DNA of 63,087 bases from Candidatus Rokuibacteriota bacterium (GTDB taxonomy: Bacteria; Methylomirabilota; Methylomirabilia; Rokubacteriales; CSP1-6). Under the pieces are notes generated by a model. That model saw only the letters and a program-made list of their open reading frames with translations. It was not told the DNA's origin and made no database searches. Made by a program: the position numbers and the translations under genes. The DNA lies in the NCBI GenBank assembly GCA_003221455.1, contig QHRX01000013.1:1-63087 (forward strand). Direction: 5' to 3'. Positions 58,189-63,087 of this stretch are shown one piece after another (within the stretch, counting starts at the first letter, position 1; every line of letters starts with the position of its first letter).

Positions 58189-59556
58189 ATGAGACCCCGG
58201 TTGAGCACCCGACACGGCACGGCCCTGCTCCTCGCCCTGCTCCTCGCGGCTGCACCAGGCGCCACGCGCACCGAGGCGCAAGGGGCCGGCGAGGAGCAGG
58301 TCCGCAAGGAACTCGACCTCCTGAAGGAACAGCTCCGACGCGTCGAGCAGCAGATGAAGCAGCAAGAGGAGTTAATCCGACGACTTTCCGGCGAGAAACC
58401 GGGCGGGCCGGCTCCCGCCCCGTCGGCGCCCCCTCCCTCGGCGGCCGCGCCCCCGCCGGCGCCGGCCGTGGTGGACGAAGAGGCGCTCAAGCTGAAGATC
58501 CTCGAGGAGCTCCAGCCGCAGCTCGCGGCCGCGAACAAGACCTTTCCCGCCCAGTTCAACCCCGCGATCGGCTTCATCGTCGACACGGTCTTGTCCTTCA
58601 CCAGTCGAAAGGACCAAGGCAATTTCGAGTTCCGCTCGGGCGAGCTCGGCATCTCGGCGAACGTCGACCCCTTCGTGCGGGCCTACGCCATCATCAACGG
58701 CACGAATGCGGGCGGCTTCGACGTCGAGGAGGCGGCCATCGTCACGACGTCGCTCCCGTACAACCTGACCGTCAAGGGCGGGCGATTCTTCGCGGACTTC
58801 GGGCGTCTGTCCAAGTTCCACGATCACGATCTCCCGTTCGTGAACCGGCCGGGCGTGCTCGACACCTACATCGGGGGGGAGTCGCAGTCCGACGGGATCG
58901 AGGTGAACTGGCTGGCGCCGCTCGACCAGTACCTGACGCTCACGGCCGGCGTCTACAACAAGGTCGGCGCCAGCAACACTCGGGTCGACAACACGGTTCC
59001 CCGGGGCCTCGAAGAGTTCACCTACCTGGCCCGGGCGACGACGTTCTTCAGTCTGACCGACGCCCAGAGCATCGACCTCGGAGTGAGCAACGCCTACACG
59101 CCGAGGGTGAGGGTCAACGACGGAGGGAGCCGGAACCTGGCCGGGATCGACCTGACCTATCGCTACACGCCACTCGCCGCGGCCGCCTACCGCGGCCTCG
59201 TCTGGGGCAACGAGTTTCTGCTGAATTCCGAGCGCCAGCAGACCGTCCCGGCGAGTGACACCGGACCGGCGTTGTTCAGGTACCGGGACGCCTTCGGTAT
59301 GTATAGCTACCTCGAAGCGCGGCTGACTCGCCGGTACTACCCCGGCGTTCTCTTCGAGTGGGTGGAGGACCTCGCCCATCCGGGGCGAGTGACCAACGCC
59401 TATTCCCCGTACTTCACGGTCTGGGCGTCCGAGTTCCAACGTCTACGCTTGCAGTACACGCACCTCGACGCGCCCCGCCAGCGGCCCGAGGACCAGTTCT
59501 TCCTGCAGTGGACGATCATCATGGGCAGTCACGTCCACAGCTTCCGTGACCGGTAA
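58189..59556 (+). CDS. Outer-membrane beta-barrel protein with N-terminal coiled coil (porin-like)
   Basis: 455 residues from ATG 58189 behind GGAGGAGCC. Signal peptide at 1-30, then a coiled coil (VRKELDLLKEQLRRVEQQMK), a Pro/Ala-rich linker (residues about 70-95), and alternating hydrophobic beta strands to the C-terminus, ending HVHSFRDR rather than a terminal Phe. The overall plan (coiled coil, linker, barrel) recalls OprP/OprO or other specific porins. In this position it may let the metal substrate cross the outer membrane; that is inference. It is 10 bases ahead of the first ZnuA-like gene. Confidence 0.75.
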   Translation: MRPRLSTRHGTALLLALLLAAAPGATRTEAQGAGEEQVRKELDLLKEQLRRVEQQMKQQEELIRRLSGEKPGGPAPAPSAPPPSAAAPPPAPAVVDEEALKLKILEELQPQLAAANKTFPAQFNPAIGFIVDTVLSFTSRKDQGNFEFRSGELGISANVDPFVRAYAIINGTNAGGFDVEEAAIVTTSLPYNLTVKGGRFFADFGRLSKFHDHDLPFVNRPGVLDTYIGGESQSDGIEVNWLAPLDQYLTLTAGVYNKVGASNTRVDNTVPRGLEEFTYLARATTFFSLTDAQSIDLGVSNAYTPRVRVNDGGSRNLAGIDLTYRYTPLAAAAYRGLVWGNEFLLNSERQQTVPASDTGPALFRYRDAFGMYSYLEARLTRRYYPGVLFEWVEDLAHPGRVTNAYSPYFTVWASEFQRLRLQYTHLDAPRQRPEDQFFLQWTIIMGSHVHSFRDR

Positions 59557-59566
59557 GGAGGGCTTC

Positions 59567-60481
59567 ATGAAGCGTCTCTTCTACGTTCTCGTGGCTCTTG
59601 TCGCGCTGCTCCCGGCGAACGCTACCGGGGCGAGGAAGATCCGCGTCGTGGCGACCATCCCGGACCTCGCCGACATGGCCCGGCATGTGGGCGGCGATCT
59701 CGTTCAAGTCACGAGCCTCGCCACCGGCGTCGAGGACATTCATGCGGTGCAGATGAAACCGAGCTTCGCGGTGCTGCTCAACCGAGCGGACGTCGTGCTG
59801 TTGCTCGGTTTGGAGGCGGAGCACGCGTTCCTGCCCGCCCTCCTCGAGGCGGCGCGGAATCCGAAGATCCTCCGGGATGCCCCTGGGTACATCGACTGTT
59901 CGGTCTATGTGACCCCGATCGAGGCGCCCACGCGGATAGACCGGTCCCTCGGCGATCAGCATCCGATGGGGAATCCTCACATCAACCTCGATCCGGTCCT
60001 CGGAAAAGCGATGGTGCGGGCGATCGCCGACGGACTGTCGCGCAACTTCCCCGACGATGCGGCAACCTTCCACAAGAACGCCGCCGCCTACAATGCGACA
60101 CTCGACGAAGCCATTGCCCGCTGGCGACGCGAGGCGGCCCCGCTGAAAGGCAAGAAGCTCGTCAGCTACCACCCCGACATGGTCTACTTCGCCGAGCGGT
60201 TCGGCATGGAACCCTTCGGGACGATCGAGATCCGTCCCGGCGTGGATCCGACTCCCGGGCATATTGCCGAGCTCAAGCAGCGCATGCTCAAAGAGCACGT
60301 AGAGGTCGTCGTGCGGGAGCGGCATTACCCGGCGGGTTTGGCCGAGACGATCGCCCGGGAGACGGGAGCGAAGCTCGTCGAGCTCCCGGCGATGACCGGG
60401 GGCGTTCCTGAGGCGAAGGATTACATCAGTTTTATCGACTACAACGTGCGGACCATGGTCAGGGCGGTGACGGGAGGCTGA
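59567..60481 (+). CDS. Metal ABC transporter substrate-binding protein 1 (ZnuA/TroA-like)
   Basis: 304 residues from ATG 59567 with AAGGAGG upstream. Signal peptide at 1-21 (LLPANATGA). The cluster A-I pattern is clear: ATIPDLADMARHVGG, GVEDIHAVQMKPS (His ligand), HPMGNPHINLDPVLGK (His ligand), VSYHPDMVYFAERFG (His ligand) and an Asp in ISFIDYNVRTM. There is no His-rich loop of classic ZnuA, so zinc versus manganese is open. It is about 75-80% identical by eye to the copy at 61435, and the two are clearly duplicates. Confidence 0.93.
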   Translation: MKRLFYVLVALVALLPANATGARKIRVVATIPDLADMARHVGGDLVQVTSLATGVEDIHAVQMKPSFAVLLNRADVVLLLGLEAEHAFLPALLEAARNPKILRDAPGYIDCSVYVTPIEAPTRIDRSLGDQHPMGNPHINLDPVLGKAMVRAIADGLSRNFPDDAATFHKNAAAYNATLDEAIARWRREAAPLKGKKLVSYHPDMVYFAERFGMEPFGTIEIRPGVDPTPGHIAELKQRMLKEHVEVVVRERHYPAGLAETIARETGAKLVELPAMTGGVPEAKDYISFIDYNVRTMVRAVTGG

Positions 60482-60743
60482 GGTCCGTGCCTCGGTGACG
60501 ACCTTGCCACGGCATCCGTTCGGAGGGTGGGCGCGGTCGCTCGGAGAAGCCGTCGGGGGATGATGAGGGACACCGGGCCCCTCGGAAAAGAGTCAGGCCC
60601 TTCGAGGGCGAGCGTGGAGTCGCGCGATCCTTCTCGCCAGGATCCGAGCGAGCCGAACTCCTGCCCGGCGTCGCGCCGGAAGCGCGACCCGACCCCTTCG
60701 TCTGCGCACCGGGGCGCAGGGCAGGGCTGGAGGTTCGGACGCA

Positions 60744-61304
60744 GTGACCGTAGATGCGTCCGAGAGTGCCAGGAAGGCCACGGCGCAGGTTCTCCGCACG
60801 CGCCGCCACTCTCGCTTGAGCCAGCCCCCGCGCGTCCGCGCGCGCCACGCCCCGTCCGGCGGTCGTCTCGGGGAGATTTTGCCGCTGAACCTCCGGCGCG
60901 CCCTCACGGTCTTGCGGTCGATTCACTCTGTCTGCAATACGGGGCCCCCATCCGCACGCCGTGACGGACTCTTCCTTCTGGCCGTGCTCGGCGCCATCCT
61001 CCTCGGCACGCGGCGCGGGAGGAGGACCGGCGTCCTGGTTCTTGCCTTTACGCTGGGATTTGCGTCCGTTGAAGTCGCCGTCCATTCGGTCCACCACATG
61101 GGCGATCCCGAGGGCGCGCCATCGTGCCAGGTGCACTCTGCGTCGCAGCACGTCGCCGGGGCCATCGCGAACCCCTCGCAGCTCTGCGCCCCGACACCCG
61201 TCCCCGCGGCGCCGGTCGCGCTCCGCCGTGACCAAATTCTTCCCGCCCGCTTCTCGCATCCCGACGAGGGACGAGCTCCTCCCGCGACACCCTCCGCCGC
61301 CTAA
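60744..61304 (+). CDS. Small membrane protein with HSVHH motif between the two metal-binding proteins
   Basis: Open frame of 186 codons from GTG 60744, but the true start may be nearer 60912. The convincing part is a transmembrane pair (LFLLAVLGAILLGTRRGRR; TGVLVLAFTLGFASVEVAVH) followed by SVHHMGDPEGAPSCQVHSAS. This resembles DUF2946-like small proteins found next to metal transporters, and echoes the histidine motif of the 57698 protein. Role unknown. The 262 bases before it (60482-60743) hold nothing I recognise. Confidence 0.5.
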   Translation: MTVDASESARKATAQVLRTRRHSRLSQPPRVRARHAPSGGRLGEILPLNLRRALTVLRSIHSVCNTGPPSARRDGLFLLAVLGAILLGTRRGRRTGVLVLAFTLGFASVEVAVHSVHHMGDPEGAPSCQVHSASQHVAGAIANPSQLCAPTPVPAAPVALRRDQILPARFSHPDEGRAPPATPSAA

Positions 61305-61434
61305 ATCCGTCTGACCGCGATCATTCCAGCTTGCCGCGCCCCTCGTCTCATCCGGCGACAAGGAGCGCGTGCGGGGAGGCTCTATGCGACTCAAGCATCG
61401 TGCGGCTTGTCTGCTCAGCCGTGGAGGACGTTCT

Positions 61435-62349
61435 ATGAAGCGTCTCTTCGTCATTATCCTGGCCGTCGTGGCTCTGCTCCCCGCGAACGCCGCCGGGGCG
61501 AGGAAGATCCGGGTCGTCGCGACCATCCCGGATCTTGCCGACATGGCCCGGCGCGTGGGGGGCGACCTCGTCGAGGTCACGAGCCTCGCCACCGGCGTCG
61601 AAAATATTCATGCGGTGCCGATGAAGCCGAGCTTTGCGGTCCTGCTCAACCGGGCGGACGTCGTGGTGTTGATGGGTTTGGAGGCCGAGCACGCCTTCCT
61701 ACCCGGTCTCCTCGAGGCGGCGGTGAATCCCCGGATCGGCCGAGACGCTCCTGGCTATATCGACTGTTCCGTCTACGTGACCCCGCTCGAGGTGCCCACC
61801 CGCATCGACCGCGCGCTCGGGGACATCCACCCGATGGGGAATCCTCACTTCAACTTCGACCCTGTGCTGGGCAAGGCGATGGTGCGGGCGATCGCCGACG
61901 GGTTGTCGCGCAATTACCCGGAGGACGCGGCAATCTTCCGCAGGAACGCCGCCGCCTACACCGAGACGCTCGATGCGTGGATTGCTCGCTGGCAGCGGGA
62001 GGCGGCACCCCTGAAGGGGAAGACCCTCGTCAGCTACCATCCCGACATGGTCTACTTCGCTGAGCGATTCGGCATGGTACCCTTCGGGACGATCGAGATC
62101 CGACCCGGCGTGGACCCGACTCCTTCGCACGTCGCAGACCTCATCGAGCGCATGCGTCGGGCGCACGTAGACGTCGTCGCCCGCGAGCTGAGTTACCCTG
62201 CGAACCTCGCCGCGACGGTTGCCCAGGAGACAGGAGCCAAGCTCGTCGAGCTGCCGTCGATGGCCGGCGGGGTTCCGGGAGGGACGGACTACATAAGCTT
62301 CGTCGACTACTGCGTTCGGACGATGGTCAAGGCGGTCACGGCCGGCTGA
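61435..62349 (+). CDS. Metal ABC transporter substrate-binding protein 2 (ZnuA/TroA-like)
   Basis: 304 residues from ATG 61435 (GTGGAGGACG upstream). The start is chosen to match the paralogue at 59567, whose MKRLF N-terminus it shares; a longer frame from 61384 is likely an artefact. Ligands are again His in NIHAVPMKPS, His in HPMGNPHFNFDPV, His in YHPDMVYFAERFG, and Asp in ISFVDYCVRTM. Signal peptide at 1-21. It is the copy directly next to the ATPase gene and so the more likely partner of the transporter. Confidence 0.93.
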   Translation: MKRLFVIILAVVALLPANAAGARKIRVVATIPDLADMARRVGGDLVEVTSLATGVENIHAVPMKPSFAVLLNRADVVVLMGLEAEHAFLPGLLEAAVNPRIGRDAPGYIDCSVYVTPLEVPTRIDRALGDIHPMGNPHFNFDPVLGKAMVRAIADGLSRNYPEDAAIFRRNAAAYTETLDAWIARWQREAAPLKGKTLVSYHPDMVYFAERFGMVPFGTIEIRPGVDPTPSHVADLIERMRRAHVDVVARELSYPANLAATVAQETGAKLVELPSMAGGVPGGTDYISFVDYCVRTMVKAVTAG

Positions 62350-62437
62350 GGCCGGCGGCTCCTGGCTGGTCGAGTCCTCGGGAAATAGCTAGGATCGCTC
62401 GGAGACGGGGCGCCGCGGCGCGACCCGCAAAGGGCAA

Positions 62438-63087
62438 ATGGCGGAGCCTCTTCTGATACTCCGGGACGTCAGCTTCGGCTACGAGAACCGCGCGATCCTC
62501 GAGCACGTGGACCTCGAGCTCGGTCGCGGCGAGTTCGTGGCGCTGCTCGGACCGAACGGCGCAGGGAAGACGACGCTGCTCCGCGGGATCGGGGGGCTCA
62601 TCTCGCCGCTCGCGGGGACGATCCGCTACGGCTTCGATCGCGCCGCGAGCCCGCTCGGCTACGTGCCGCAGCGCGATACCCTGGACCCGACGTTCCCCTT
62701 GACCGTTCGGGAAGTCGTGCTGATGGGAACCTACGCCCGGCTCCGTCCGCTCCGGCGCGTCGCGCGGGCTCAGCGGCTTCTGGCCGCCCGCTCCCTGGAC
62801 CACGTGGGCCTCGGCGGCCTCGCCGAACAGCGCTTCGCGTCGCTCTCGGGCGGTCAAATGCAGAGAGTGCTGATCGCCCGGGCCTTGGCCGCAGAGCCGC
62901 GGCTCCTCCTCCTCGATGAGCCGACCGCCGGCGTGGATGCCGAAGCGACGGCGGCGATCATGGACGTCGTGGGTCGGCTCAACCGTACCGACGGGCTGAC
63001 GGTCCTGCTCGTGACCCATCAGGTCGGGATGCTCCGCGGGCTCGCCAGTGCGGTGGTCTGGGTGCAGGACGGTCGCGCGGTCCGAGG
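62438..63087 (+). CDS. Metal ABC transporter ATP-binding protein (ZnuC-like), truncated by window end
   Basis: 216 residues visible from ATG 62438, running off the right edge. Walker A LLGPNGAGKTTLLR, signature LSGGQMQRVLIARALA, Walker B LLLLDEPTAGVD and switch His in VTHQVG are intact. VREVVLMGTYARL is typical of the metal-chelate-family ATPases. It is 88 bases after the second ZnuA-type gene. A ZnuB-type permease is expected just beyond the window. Confidence 0.93.
   Translation, partial: MAEPLLILRDVSFGYENRAILEHVDLELGRGEFVALLGPNGAGKTTLLRGIGGLISPLAGTIRYGFDRAASPLGYVPQRDTLDPTFPLTVREVVLMGTYARLRPLRRVARAQRLLAARSLDHVGLGGLAEQRFASLSGGQMQRVLIARALAAEPRLLLLDEPTAGVDAEATAAIMDVVGRLNRTDGLTVLLVTHQVGMLRGLASAVVWVQDGRAVR

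Noticed and set aside
61369-61434. Longer N-terminus for the second ZnuA-type protein
   Set aside because: The paralogue at 59567 starts at the matching MKRLF, and a proper ribosome-binding site and signal peptide begin at 61435.

Overview
The window is a 63 kb piece of a very GC-rich bacterial genome with dense coding, many GTG starts, and 1-4 nt stop/start overlaps (ATGA, GTGA) between neighbouring genes. An outer-membrane barrel, a System I (Ccm) cytochrome c maturation cluster, TRAP and ABC binding proteins, multi-domain sensor kinases and two genes that read through an in-frame TGA (probable selenoproteins) suggest a diderm soil or subsurface lineage. Candidatus Rokubacteria/Methylomirabilota is my best guess. 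This is inference from gene content; there is no rRNA or other marker here that settles it.

Layout. 1-8972: a truncated M48 lipoprotein protease, a small lipoprotein, a leftward group (RAM-domain protein, epimerase, 2-hydroxyacid dehydrogenase), a gene-free stretch with two strong hairpins, and an lhr-type helicase gene that is frameshifted and lacks its DExH motif. 9047-14353: a CoA-transferase, a SelW-like selenoprotein, nucleoside hydrolase plus ribokinase, and a GH3 enzyme plus BtpA-family protein. 14494-21734: patatin, a 57-residue citramalate-synthase-tail-like ORF, a response regulator, a methyltransferase, then a GNAT-kinase-hybrid kinase operon. 22008-25452: a leftward operon (small protein, thrC, RraA-like, hydrolase, GNAT).

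25720-35164: leftward htpX-ccmABCDEFGHI-ligA. This is a complete heme delivery and apocytochrome thiol-handling set, but ccmC lacks its WWD signature. 35248-43038: a near-consensus sigma-70 promoter starts the classic yceD-rpmF-plsX-fabH-fabD-fabG-acpP-fabF fatty acid operon, followed by a degenerate short RNase III-like gene and a site-2 protease. 43079-51033: an orphan two-domain ABC permease, an SDR, then two coupled operons. The second one ends in an AhpD-like selenoprotein.

51034-57021 is a rearranged block: an fmdB-like gene diverges from a zinc-ribbon/DctP-tail chimera. Then come two binding proteins without permeases, a dCache sensor kinase translationally coupled to one of them, a response regulator cut after about 22 codons, and a leftover AhpD tail. 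57660-63087: a metal-import locus with two near-identical ZnuA/TroA-type binding proteins, two small histidine-containing exported or membrane proteins, an outer-membrane barrel and the start of an ABC ATPase.

The most notable observations are the two UGA-containing CxxU genes, the binding-protein/sensor-kinase operon, the loss of signature motifs from ccmC and lhr, and the duplication and rearrangement scars in 50.5-57 kb. I saw no tRNA, rRNA, CRISPR array or intact transposase.
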